DNA of 64,000 nt from NCBI GenBank assembly GCA_003024785.1, contig PUQB01000354.1:124001-188000 (forward strand). Reading direction: 5' to 3'. This stretch comes from Selaginella tamariscina. Taxonomy: Eukaryota; Streptophyta; Lycopodiopsida; Selaginellales; Selaginellaceae. Below, one piece after another: positions 23,921 through 35,923 of this stretch. Positions within the stretch are counted from its first letter, which is position 1; every line of letters begins with the position of its first letter. The position numbers were made by a program, and so were the translations under genes. The notes below the pieces were generated by a model. That model saw only the letters and a program-made list of their open reading frames with translations, was not told the DNA's origin and made no database searches.

Positions 23921-25379
23921 CATCTTTACGATAAGAACCAAAGCACATTATTTTCCCAAGGGTGTTGCAATTCTGAATGAACAAGAATATGAACTTGATC
24001 TTCAAACTAATAACATTAAATAAATAACGGCAAAATGAAAGAAATTGTGAAAGGAAATTAAGATTTCAACTTAATAATTCGCGAGATACATGGAAAAGAC
24101 AAGAAAAACACTTATGCATTTGCCACTATAAGGAGTTACAACATCAAAAGTGTGTTATCTCCAAATAATACAAAGTTGCTTAATTAAGTGTAATTATGTT
24201 AAGAAAAAACATTGATGCTATAACACTTGTGTTTTTAAAAACAACATATGTGATAGCTTAAAAACTTCTTATAATTAATAAGTTTAAAACCTTGTTAATG
24301 GTCCAAAGGTTGAATAGATATCTATAATTATTATATAAGTTTGTGATTAGTATTTTCAAAATTATTAAGTGATAAGTAATTTAAAAAGTGAAGGAAAACT
24401 TTTTCTTTAAAATAATGGTGAATAAAAACATAAATATAAGGTAATTAAATGTCATTGATCTATTGTAAACTAATTAATTTTTCTTATTCGTATATTATTA
24501 CGTATGCCATGTACCTTGACCGCACTCTTCAGTTCTTTCAACCACAATTTTAATGCTATAGTTCCAAAGCGTGAGTTTCTTTGTATTAAGGTCTACAAAC
24601 ATTATAACTTTTAAATCATACGATACTATAAGTCAAGAAGTAGAAAACATCTTGGCCACACAACAACTTTGAGTTTAAATTTCTATATTAATGCCATAAA
24701 AGTGCAAACTTGGCTAGGGCAACCACTATTAAAATGGAATAAGTCACCACTTAACCTTAATATTATAAACTTTGATAATAAGAGATTCGAATCGATCTTA
24801 TAATATTGGAAAAACTTTGAGGTTTTGTAAAAGGAAGCAGATTTAGGAGTGTGAATTCGTATGTAACCAAAAAGTTTATAATTTATTAATAATGTGAGAA
24901 GGATATTAAATGTTAATTATAGATATGTTTGTAAAATATAAATTATATTTCTTGTTATAAGAAATTCAAACTTAAAAAAAAATGAAAAACTACAACACTA
25001 AATTTAAAATAATAATAGTAATAATAAAAACAAAAAAAAACAAAAACACTTGGGTCCAGTAAAAAGCTAGTGTTAAAAACATAACTTAAAAAATAAAATA
25101 AAATAAAGAACTTAACATTAAAAGAAACTATGGTACGTGATGACGTGGTAATATAGTTAAACATGCTGTTAGAATGTGTGGGCAATTACAAAAATATATA
25201 CAACATTTCTTCGAGGAGACGTGTGTGTGTTTCACACTGCTGAAGTTCCTGATAAACAAACATACCCAGACAAAAGTTGAAACCTCTGCTATAATGTGTG
25301 TGTTATGGACAATATGGAGGCATATATTCACATATACTGATATTGGTTCAATGTAAATGACAATATTTATGGATGGTTA
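23921..25379. other. A+T-rich intergenic DNA upstream of the PPR gene
   Basis: About 1.45 kb without a convincing gene. The last 250 bp are slightly richer in G+C and probably hold the PPR promoter and leader; no clear TATA box was identified. Confidence 0.55.
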
Positions 25380-26951
25380 ATGCTGCTGAGACAGGTCCGC
25401 GAGCAATGGATGAAACTCAAGGTGGCTACTGCACAGTTCGACTTCAATTCATGTGTAGAACGGTTGCGGAAGTGCAAGACTGCATCGGAAGTCCAAAACA
25501 TACACGAGCAGATCGTCTCAAGCGGCTACAGAGGAAACAGGCATCTCTCAACTCTGCTCGTGCAAATGTACGGCAAATGCGGCAGGCTGGAAGATGCCAA
25601 GAGTGTGTTCGAGGAGATCCCCAATCCAGACAGCGCCTCCTGGGTAACGCTCCTGAATGCATATGCCCAGAATGGGCATATGCATTCCGCAAAGTCTGTG
25701 TTCGATATCATGCCTGTGAAGACAAGCATTGCTTGGAACATACTCTTGAAAGGATACGCCCAGAATGGGGATCTCACCGAAGCAAGAGCACTATTTGATC
25801 ACATGCCGGAGCCCGATGAATTCTCGGGAACCATTTTGTTGAAGGCATTTGCTGAGAACGGTGATCTTCAAACAGCAAGAGATATCTTCAATAGAATGCA
25901 CTCTAGAGACTCCATAGCATGGAATGCACTGCTTGCAGTGTATGCCCAGAAAGAGTACCTGCAGCATGCTCGAGAGATCTTTGAGAAAATGCCGCTCTGG
26001 AGTTCTATAGCTCAAGGCTCAATGCTTCAGGCGTATGCCCAGTCGGGATGTCTTGAAGAAGCCAAACATGTCTTTGATCAGATTACAGAGAGATCCGTGG
26101 TTAACATGACCACAATGGTTCTCGCATACGCCCAGAAAGGCCACTGCACCGAAGCAAAGAGTGTGTTCGATAAAATGCCTCACTGGGACCTCGTCTCATG
26201 GAACGTCATCGTTACCGCCTATGCAACACAAGAGTCCTTAGCAGAGCTGAGAGTGTTGTTCGATAGTATGCCAACAAGGGACGTTGTCTCGTGGACTATT
26301 CTCATACAGGCGTATGCAGAACACGGACATCACACACGAGCTCACGAGATGCTGGAGAAGTCGCCGGCCTTTGATGCCTTGTCTGTCACTGCAGTTGTGG
26401 AGGGATACGGAAAAGCTGGAGATCTTAACAAAGCCAGGAGTACACTCGAGAAGCTGCCTGAGAGGCAAGTAGAGCCATGTACAGTAATGATGGAGGCGTA
26501 CGCTCGAAATGCTAACACCGACGAGGTTATTGATTTCTTCAGGAAACTGCAGCTTGGAGGTGAGATTCAACCCGACGCTATGATGTTCACTGTGGTATTG
26601 AGTGCGTGTAGTCACGCGGGATACGTGGAACAAGGGAAGAGCTTCTTTGTCTCCATGGTCACTGACCACGGGTTGTCACCTGGAGTAATGCATTATAACT
26701 GCCTAGTTGATATGCTTGGGAGGGCTGGTAGATTCCAAGAGGTAGACAAGGTGGTTGAAGACATGCCATTCTCCCCGTCCAATGCAGGGTGGACTTCATT
26801 GTTGAATGCCTGTATAATGCACAGTGATGAGACCCGGGCAGTGGTTTCTGCTGCACACGCCTCCAAGTCTGACCCCGACGAATGTGTACCCTATGTCATG
26901 CTTCCAGTTTACAAAGAGAACACGCATGGTAGAGAGAGAACTGACTATTGA
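25380..26951 (+). CDS. Pentatricopeptide repeat (PPR) protein, E-type, organelle RNA binding
   Basis: An intronless 523-residue open frame. After a short N-terminus (residues 1-60) come an L-like repeat and then about nine consecutive 31-residue S-type repeats (residues ~89-367), each of the form 'W-N-x-x-L-x-x-Y-A-Q-x-G-x-L-x-E-A-K-x-V-F-D-x-M-P', followed by P/L-like repeats and an E-type end (ACSHAGYVEQGKSFF, YNCLVDMLGRAGRF). No DYW deaminase domain is present. PPR proteins bind RNA one base per repeat in mitochondria or chloroplasts; E-class members usually guide C-to-U editing and need a DYW partner. The N-terminus has few acidic residues at its very start but is not a clear transit peptide. 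A nearby out-of-frame ATG (25373) precedes the chosen start. It is tail to tail with the receptor-kinase gene. No frame break is seen. Confidence 0.93.
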   Translation: MLLRQVREQWMKLKVATAQFDFNSCVERLRKCKTASEVQNIHEQIVSSGYRGNRHLSTLLVQMYGKCGRLEDAKSVFEEIPNPDSASWVTLLNAYAQNGHMHSAKSVFDIMPVKTSIAWNILLKGYAQNGDLTEARALFDHMPEPDEFSGTILLKAFAENGDLQTARDIFNRMHSRDSIAWNALLAVYAQKEYLQHAREIFEKMPLWSSIAQGSMLQAYAQSGCLEEAKHVFDQITERSVVNMTTMVLAYAQKGHCTEAKSVFDKMPHWDLVSWNVIVTAYATQESLAELRVLFDSMPTRDVVSWTILIQAYAEHGHHTRAHEMLEKSPAFDALSVTAVVEGYGKAGDLNKARSTLEKLPERQVEPCTVMMEAYARNANTDEVIDFFRKLQLGGEIQPDAMMFTVVLSACSHAGYVEQGKSFFVSMVTDHGLSPGVMHYNCLVDMLGRAGRFQEVDKVVEDMPFSPSNAGWTSLLNACIMHSDETRAVVSAAHASKSDPDECVPYVMLPVYKENTHGRERTDY

Positions 26952-26969
26952 TGAATTACAGAAACAAAA

Positions 26970-29900
26970 TGTACACAGGTCAAGTTTTTTTATGTAGGAT
27001 TGTCCAGTAAGCTGTTCAAGTATCTGTACAACCTCTCTCATATTGGGTCTCTGTTTAGGGTCCGGAGCGGTGCAAATGAGAGCGACTTTGACAAGCTTCA
27101 TGACCTCGTCAGAGCCGACTTCCTCAACTAGAACTCTGTCTGCAAATGCATCTACTGATTGTACGTTGCTCCTCACCCAAGAAACCAAATCTAGACCGTC
27201 TGCTATCAACCGTCGATCAAATGGGATATTCTCGTTACCAGCTCCAGCATCACTACACCGAAGGCGTATACATCTACCTTCTCTGTCACCCGAAGTGTGT
27301 ATGCATACTCTGTTAAGAGGTATAGTTAGTAAATCAAACTTTCACACACACAGTATTCTTACCTGGAGCAATGTATCCTAGAGTTCCAGCGATGGCAGAA
27401 GCACTCTGGGTCTCGGCAGTTTGCTGAACAAGCTTGGCAATACCGAAATCGGTGAGCTTGCCTCCATGTCTGCGTCAAGCAATATATTGCTCGACTTTAC
27501 ATCCCGGTGGATGACAAGAGGTACACAGTCATGGTGGAGATACTCAAGTCCTCTAGCAGCTCCTATTGCAATCCTGCACCTTGCTTCCCACGCAAGCTCT
27601 TCCCCATCCTTGTACAAGGCATTTGCAAGACTCCCATTTGGCATCAAGTCGTACACTATAATGCTGTTCTTCACCAGACTTGTAAGCGATCAGCTTGACA
27701 AGATTCCTGTGACGGAACTTCCCTGCGGTCAGAATCTCACGCTCGAAACTCCGGTAAGCCTCGTCATCTTTACTGGCATGCATCAGCTTTTTCACCGCAA
27801 ATTCATGCCCAGAAGTGGTCTTCACACGGTAAACCACACCATGCGCTCCTTCCGATCACATTCTCCTCGGACATGCCTGATATAGCCTCGGTCATCTCCT
27901 GCAACGAGACTGTTCTACGAGCGGATCCAAACAGCTTGATCGAGCCAGCACGTTGAATCCGCCTCTTTCCTGCCAAGTAACAATGAACAACACGAGAAGA
28001 GCTAGAAGTAAGACGGCTGCAGAAGCTCCGACCACAATTGTGACAATTATCCCTGTACTGAGTGTCCGACTGGTACTGCTTGTTGACGTTGTGTTGCAAG
28101 TGGATGTGCACAGTTGGGATTTGCTGCAAACGAGCTGACCGGTACAGTCTCCAGGGACCATCGGTAACTCCCCTGTGAGGTTGTTGTACGAGAGGTCGGC
28201 AGAGAGGAGTGAAGCCATGTCCTTGAGGCTGTTCGGAATGCTTCCGGAGAGGTTGTTGTGGGATAAGTCGAGGACCTGCAGCTTGTTCAAGGAGCTGAGT
28301 TCTGCTGGGACCGAGCCGGTAAGAGAGTTGTAGCTGAGGTTGAGGGAGATGCTCAAGTCACTGAGCTGCCCAATGGAGCGTGGTATAGGACCGGTGAACT
28401 CGTTGTCAGCGAGACTGCTCTATGAGTTTGTTCATGCCCAAGAAGATTTCTTCTGGATTGTTCCAGTGAAATGGTACTCTCAAGCTGAGATTGTTCGAGT
28501 GAAGACAGATTAGAGAGCTCCTTTGGAAGTTCTCCTTGAGACTGTTCCCACAAGTCGAGGACAGTTAAGTTTCGTAGCTTAGCGAGGCTGGTTGGTAAGC
28601 TTCCATTGAGCATGTTTGAAGAGGCATCAAAGTGACAAGCTTCTCGAGAAGGCCGAGCTCGGCAGGGATTGCTCCAGTTATCTGGTTGTCGGAGATATCA
28701 ATGTTGCTCAAGTTGTGTGCCAAGCTGAGCTCCGGAGGTATGTTTCCCTGTAGTTGATTCGAAGACAACGTTGCAAAGTACAATCCTTTGTTACTTCCAA
28801 ACTCCTTGGGGATGCTCCCGTTGAGAAGGTTGTTTTGCAGCCTCATGCGTTGAACTTTGGTGCAGTACTTTGCGACTTCGTGCAGGCCACCTCAAGACGG
28901 TTGTTTGCAATACTGAGCAAGCTAAGCTTCCTGATGTGCATAGAGCTTTAGCAGGAATCCTTCCTGCTAGCCGGTTTTGCTAAACTCGACTCCTCTCAAG
29001 TTACTACGACTCCCAAGTCGGAAGGGATTTCACCATGTAGATTGTTGTTATCGAGGAAGAGAAGCTCCATGTGCTTGAGACGGCTGAGTTCGCCTGGTAT
29101 TAATCCTGTAAGTATGTTGTTTGAGAGTCTCAAGTCAAGAATGTTGCTGATATTCCCCAGCTCTGGTGGAACCTCTCCACTCAGATTGTTCCTTGCAGCC
29201 AGAGATACTGAAGAGTGTTGATCTTCCCCATCTCCTTTGGGATTCTCCCAGTCAAGTTATTGAATGAGAGGCTGAGGAAAGTAAGACTCTTCAAGTTTGC
29301 AAACTCAGGTGGTATTCCCCCTGTCAACTGGTTGGTCGAGAGATCCAGCTGTTCAGACTCTCCAGGGAGAACACCGAGGTGGGAATGTTTCCGGATAAAC
29401 TATTTGTGTGTAGAAACAGAAACTGGAGAGCCGAGCAGTTTGAAATCTCCTGGGGATTCCGGACAGGAGTTTGCCGACAGTCTATAGTTACGAGTGACTT
29501 GGAGCACTTACCCCGAGAGGAATGCTCCCACTGAAGCTTTGGTGTACAGATATCTCTTGGAGATTCTCGAGGCACCAAAATCCGGTACTTCTCCGGTGAA
29601 CTTGTTCTCGCTGAGGAAAACAGAGGTGAGGTTGCGGCTCTGGAAGAGAGCCGGTGGTATCTCCCGGTGAAGGAGTTTGCGTGTATCCAGAACCGGTAAG
29701 CTTAGGCATCGGCTGCTTCCATACGATGTGAGCTCACCGGACAAGCTGTTTGTGATCAGATACACCACACGGAGGTTCTTCAAGGCGAAGATGGACGCCG
29801 GGATGTTTCCTGTGAGCAAGTTCTCACTCAAGTCGAGGTAATCCAGGTTGCTTAAGTTTCCAAGCTGTTCCGGGATTGCTCCACGAGAGATTGAAGAGAG

Positions 29901-30161
29901 GTCCACCGTAACCAAGTCGGTGAGGCTTCCTATCGAAGGGGAGAGCGTCCAGAGATGCTCATCCCAGTGAGATTTAAAGCTTGTACCTTGTAAGTGTGGG
30001 CTTGCATCTGATACCTGTCCAGTGACGGTGAAGTGTCGGATGCGTTCCATGTGTGGAGATCTCAGAAGATCCTTGTCGAGAGCGCTCTTTATTGATATCA
30101 AAGCAGCACATCGCTACTTGCAGCCTTGCACAATAAGAGTGTGATAACAAGTAAGGCGCAT
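26970..30161 (-). pseudogene. LRR receptor-like kinase (class XI-like), many frame breaks
   Basis: Read on the minus strand: a start and signal-like segment at 30161; LRRs from about 29960 to 28170 (SNLDYLDLSENLLTGNIP type); a juxtamembrane region; a transmembrane helix near 28080-27990 (GIIVTIVVGASAAVLLLALL); and a Ser/Thr/Tyr kinase from 27880 to 27000 with FAVKKL, VIHRDVKSSNILL, DFG, GYIAPE and a C-lobe WVRSN region. A 55-bp intron (27308-27362) splits the kinase after GYIAPE, a position common in plant LRR kinases. At least eight frame changes are needed to follow the family: around 30120, several in the LRRs, and near 27965, 27850, 27690, 27440 and 27237. This is more per kb than in neighbouring genes, so it is probably a decaying gene, with sequencing error adding to it. 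LRR spacing is otherwise close to that of full-length receptors. Confidence 0.85.
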
Positions 30162-31673
30162 GTGTGTTTTATAGAAGAACTACCCATTTCATTCAATACA
30201 GAATGGAGTGTTTCTTTGATATATGAAACCCAAAGGAGACGCGCTGTCTTTGGTGTGAAATGGGGGAACATGATGGTGATGTTTACTTTATAATTGTTCT
30301 GTCATGCTGACAGGCTCCACTAGTGTGTATATTATGTAGAGTATTAACTCAAAATTTGGCACTAAACTGGGGATTAACTCTTAAACTTTGACGCGGTCCG
30401 AATTGTTGAGTTGTTTGTTTGCGGTTCTGGAAGACCATCGTGGAAAGCGTGAAAAAACGATACACGAGCATGTATGTATGTCTTCGTTGACTAGGCTATA
30501 AACTGTAGTACAACAATGTAGACGACAAGTGAAGTACACAATAATTGATTTTACGGTTTATGACTTTGTGGATAACTACATGCACGAGGGTATAACTCTA
30601 AGGTTGTACATTTCATCTACTTATATAATGATATTATGATTACTCCTGGGTAAGAGAATTTAATTTATTAAATTATTCTTTTATATAACTTTTACTTATA
30701 AATTAATAAATAAAATCCAATGTAGTATATGGTATATTCAAGTAGTAGTTATTTAACAGACTAAAATTGCAAATGAATATATCAAATGTTAAGCTGTAAG
30801 TCTAATTCTTGATTGATATAAATTTCAGTCTCTCTCTCTCTCACACACTCACATGTAATGCGTAATCAGCTTCAGGCTGATTTTCTAGTGGTAAACGAGC
30901 AGTCCAATGTATTGCAGATGAACGTGAAGTAGTTGCAGCTGAAGCCTGTCAGTATATATATATATATACATTTATATGTGCTGACAGGCTCCGCTATAAA
31001 ATGCAGTGTGTATGTTATATTATAATTTCACAGGATCTTACATTTTTAAAGTATTAAACGCGTTTATTCCTAAAATTTGACCACTGTACTTTAACACGTG
31101 TTTGTTGTTCTAGAAGACCAGCGTGAAATTTGGAAACGTGAAAATCGATTGGTTGATCAGTATGATGTGTGTATGTCTTCATTGGCTGTCACCTTAGTAT
31201 AACATACATTTAACAGTACATAATATAGTTTGACATTCTAATATTTTCTAATTACAATGAATCATATCTTAATAAAGTTAAAACTATCAAATTATAAATT
31301 CTTTAATATTTTATATTATCTTATCTATCAATGTAGAAGAAATCGAAGAGAATGGAAAAGATTTCTATTTGCTTGAATGCCCTTAGAAAAGAATGTATGA
31401 AACATACTAACGTTAAAACATTCATATAAAATATTTAAGTTATACTATAGTACAGGCTTTTGTCTTGTTTTAGTAAAACATTACATATTTTAAATTATTT
31501 AAACTTTTTAATAAATTTACAAGGTCTTTCTATAAATTTTATATTAATAAAAGAACGTATAAATTATTAATTATTAAGAAGTAATAATTTAATACCTATA
31601 AAACTAACTCAATATTAAAAAATACGAAAGTTATAATATAAATACATTATACTAACAAGCCCATAAATATGTC

Positions 31674-31704
<31 letters not shown>

Positions 31705-32247
31705 AGAGAATTTTCCGTATAAAATTGGGTAAAATTTCTAAAATTTTAGGACATAATGGAGCAGGTTCGGGGTTCGATATCACGGTATTAGCGATTGATG
31801 ACGTAATGTTTTTTACCCTTAATACTTGGAAAACCCTTTTTTTACTGTAGGAACAATCTCGGCTTTGGATTTTCTTGTCGGATGGCGGCCGTTTCAGCCG
31901 ACTCCTCGAGCGCGTAGCTTCGATCGACATTCTGGATTGCGTTTCATTTCTCGGCTCAAAGAACTCCTGTTCTTCGCCAAGAGACGGTCTGTTTTTGCTA
32001 AATCTTCCCATTCATTCAAGGATTCACAGAAAAGATTCGATTCAACCAAAGCGCTGTGCTTTGCTCGATAAGGTACACATTTTTCATCTTTAGCATCAAG
32101 AATCACTTCGGATTGTAGCGATTCCCCCGATCAAACACTTCTTCTTTGATCATAGGGCAAATCGTCCGAGATTTAGAATATCCGAAGCGAGAATCGGCAT
32201 CGGAACTGTGGAAATCGAGCTCATACGGTGATAGTCCATAGCTAGGG
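30162..32247. other. Intergenic DNA with duplicated helix-exon-like pieces
   Basis: It holds two related segments, 30308-30520 and 30980-31210, both starting CTGACAGGCTCC and both holding a short helix-coding piece (GAAGACCAxCGTG, reading DQREIWKRENRLVDQYD in the second), and a further piece at 30908-30943 (DEREVVAAEACQ) after an acceptor. These resemble the coiled-coil pieces at 7-11 and 23 kb. The last 400 bp are probably the 5' region and leader of the dNTPase gene. A (TA)n tract lies at 31680-31703. Confidence 0.5.
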
Positions 32248-33961
32248 ATGCCTCCACTTAGCGAAGAAGGTGAGGCTCTGCAGCCGATTTCCGAGAGCAG
32301 GCGGCGGGAGAAGGTGATTCTGGACAATGTACATGGCAACATATACGTAGATCCGGTAAAAGATTTCTCTTTTCCATTGCATGTCGTGGATATTGATTTA
32401 TTTCTGCTTTTTCGCAGCTCAGTTTGCAGTTCATCGACTCGCTTGAGTTCCAGAGGTATGTCATCTCATCACAGTTTATATAATAAGAACTAACGGTTTA
32501 TCAGATTACGAGATGTTAAGCAGCTCGGGCTGTGCTACTTGGTATACCCAGGAGCAGTACACTCACGATATGAACACTCTCTGGGCGTTTACAAGCTCGC
32601 TCGTTCGACTGTTGAGGGCTTACAGAGAAATGTGAGTAACTAATCCGTTCTTTATTTTGATTTAAATTTTATTCTGTCCTAGTCTATGACAAAGTAATAT
32701 TGATGTTTTATACTGTTGGGATTGTTTTCAGTGGCGGGAGTTAGATATTACTAAATCAGATATCACGACTGTAAGCTTAGCTGGTAAGGAACTATCTGAT
32801 TAACCTTGCAAGACATATGCCTACTTATGTATTTATGTTTATGGGGTTGTCAGGCTTGTTGCATGACTTGGGACATGGTCCATTCAGTCATGTGTTCGAG
32901 AACGAATTTCTCCGTCGTGTTATGCCAGGAAACAATTGGTAAAATTATATATAATGCGTGTGTGGCGTGTGTGTAGTGTGTTTGTGGTGTGCGTGCGTGC
33001 GTGTGTAAGCAATATATGATATCTTGCGTAGCATTATTGTTTCTAAAATTAACAACACACCTGCATGTTTTTTAGTACCAGATAATTGGTTTATATACTT
33101 TTTAACAGGTCTCACGAGGAAATGTCTACGAGGATGGCTGACCATATTACAGACAAATACCACATTGATATTGCAACCGAGGATCTTAAGCGAGTGAAAG
33201 TACATATCATCAACTAATTACTTAACTAATTAACTACTAGTAAGCTTTGCTCAGCAAATCGGCTGCAAAATCTCGGAAGCACGAATGCAACCGATGATAT
33301 GGTTTTGTTAATGTAAAGCATGTTCAAATTCACCATAACTTATTACATAAGAGTTAATATCAATAACTCATAACTATTTATTCCCTGTCTTCTTGTTGCT
33401 TTTCCAGGACCTCGTCTTGTGTAGCGGGGATCCTACGTTGTCTCAGGTAAGATTTCACATAATAATAAAAATATATCAAATATTTTATTCAATAATGTAC
33501 TTGTTGTATAAGTTAATAATTCTCGCTTTAATATCAGTCATATGGCGAAAAGGCTTTTCTTTTCGATATCGTTGCGAATGGACGAAACAGCATTGATGTT
33601 GATAAGTGAGTCTATCACACACACAGCCCAGAGAGAGGGAGAGAGAGATGTGAGAAAAACTTCCTTGTAGGTTTGACTACATTTTACGGGATTGTCGGGC
33701 ATGTGGGATCAATTGCGGCTTCAGGCTGGGCAGGTACCTCATTTATCTCAAGCACATTACCTATAACAGCGATGCTATTTAAATTTTTGTGCTCATTCAT
33801 GACATAATATACTATGATAATACATTTAAGTTTTTTTATAGTTATTTTAGTAACACTGACGACTCAAATAAATCACGAAATATTGTTTATAACTTTGTTA
33901 TTGCAGAATGATGGATAATATCAAAGTCATTGACAACGAAATATGCTACCTTGCAAGCGAT

Positions 33962-34009
<48 letters not shown>

Positions 34010-34282
34010 ATTTGTGTGTTTCAGCAAACGAGGTGTGGAATCTTTTCCGGACTAGAGCTGATCTGTTCCGGATGATATACACACACAAAAAAGTTAAGGT
34101 ATGACTTTGTCTTATCATCATATAGGTATTTGCATGTTGACACAGTCTTCTACATGTATATATAACTTAGGCTAATCTTTTTATTCACAGGCATTGGAGC
34201 TTATGCTCGCAGACGTTTTGGTGCTTTAAAGACCATTTGCCGCTCTTAGAGGGTCTTGATGATCCGGAACACTATTGGACGG

Positions 34283-34321
<39 letters not shown>

Positions 34322-35705
34322 TATTACACTCACAGAACTCTATGTAGATGGATGACACCATACTGAAATTGATTGAGACGTCAGAGGATAGCGAGATGAA
34401 AGAAGCCAGGGATCTGGTCCGACGCATGAAGAGATGTGACGAAGGACTCTACCAGGTGTGTGTGTGTGTGTGTGTGTGTGTGTACATTACTTCATTTGAA
34501 CTGATATGATCTATGTTGCCAGTATTGTAATGAATATCTCGTCCCAAGGACAAACTTGAACATTTTAAGCAAGTGACAGCCAAAGACATCGTTTGTTGTG
34601 CGGTATCTTTCTTGTCTCTTTATATGTACATGCACGTACTATACGGTTTACATGTGTATATGCACACAAACAACAGAGTCGAGACTTCCACAGAAATCCT
34701 GTCATTTAGTTGATCACATATAACATTATGGCGATAATTCCTTGTTTGATTTATTGATTATCTGTCCTTTTACTAGAAAGGGGGAGCCACGCTTTCCGAG
34801 GACGACATTGTAGTTAGCAACGTTAAGATAGACCTCGCATGTGGGAAACGCCATCCTCTAGAGAGGTATGCATTATGTGTGTGTGTGTGTGTTTCTTATA
34901 TTATAATTTATAATAGACTAAAACTTTGTTATATTCCTATAATATAATACACAAAAGTATCGAATACAGATTGCATTGTGGATGTAACGTGTTCTGTGAT
35001 TTTTTTTGTTTTTTTTTTGCACGCACGCAGATGTATGTATGAGTAAACACATGCAAATTTATTATGCATATTATGTACATATGTGCACTTTAGTCTGTCA
35101 TTTATGTATACAATACGAAGTGAAACTGGTGTATATTAAACATATGCACTGCGTTTTTGCAGGGTACATTTTTTCACGGACTTCGGAGATAAGTTGAAGT
35201 TTCCTTTGGAACCGAATTCATTGAGCGGTTTTTATACTGATCACTGTGTCGACCGGATTGTCCGTGTATACGCAAAAAAGCAAGAGCACGTACGTATATC
35301 TGTACATATACATACATATGAGAAAGACACTTATATAGCACAATAGTATCTCTACGCACACATACGTACAGACATACGCATACACATATACAACCCGTTA
35401 GATTTTTACCATATAACACATGTAGCTAGTCGTTTTTTTGATCCTAGCTAGTTGTTTTCTTATGTATCTATGCACATACACGTACAATACATGTTTGGTC
35501 CTCTCTCTCTCTTTCTCTCTCAACTTTCGAGAATGCACTCCTATTAAGTTGTGGTTTGACATAGCCGTGCGTTTTGAGTGCGTGTCCATGTCGCTCTTGA
35601 CATAAATTCTTTGTATATACTTTAGATGTGTATGTCTTTATGCGTTTATCTCGGGCTTTTTGTTAAAAGGTTTGCACCTATGCAACAGGACGCATAATAC
35701 GTGTG

Positions 35706-35759
<54 letters not shown>

Positions 35760-35923
35760 TATATGGTTTTAATGCTGTAGGTGGAGCAACATCGGAAGCG
35801 TTTGAGGAATTTCAACTGCGAACATATGCAACTAAGGTGCAGATTCATGGAACTCCCGACGGGAAGAAGAGGAAGAGGAGTTCATTGGGTAGACCTAACG
35901 AGGTACCATTCTCACCGATATAG
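32248..35923 (+). CDS. VEN4: SAMHD1/VEN4-type HD-domain dNTP triphosphohydrolase
   Basis: Seventeen exons: 32248-32355, 32418-32455, 32505-32631, 32732-32783, 32854-32938, 33109-33199, 33408-33446, 33538-33605, 33671-33733, 33907-33962, 34025-34098, 34191-34281, 34348-34455, 34523-34602, 34777-34865, 35163-35293, 35781-35923; about 480 codons, like the Arabidopsis VENOSA4 protein. Visible are the metal-binding HD parts ([23 protein letters not shown] and the Asp of DYILRDC). There is no N-terminal SAM domain, as in other plant members. Family enzymes cleave dNTPs to deoxynucleosides and triphosphate, controlling nucleotide pools in nucleus and cytosol. Two frame changes break otherwise conserved exons: near 34224 (exon 12) and 34546 (exon 14, one A short in CCAAAGG). 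The gene is either mis-sequenced there or recently dead; the conservation around them favours error. Several introns are mostly microsatellite. Confidence 0.9.
33963..34024 (+). repeat. Intron 10 of the dNTPase gene, nearly all (TC)n
   Basis: A 62-bp intron whose GT donor opens directly into a (CT)n tract of about 44 bp, then AATTTGTGTGTTTCAG. Intron 12 (34282-34347) is likewise (TC)n then (AC)n, and intron 13 (34456-34522) starts as (GT)n. Confidence 0.85.
35702..35755. repeat. (GT)n(AG)n compound microsatellite in the last intron of the dNTPase gene
   Basis: (GT)n of about 20 bp runs into (AG)n of about 34 bp, within the 487-bp intron 35294-35780. Confidence 0.9.
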
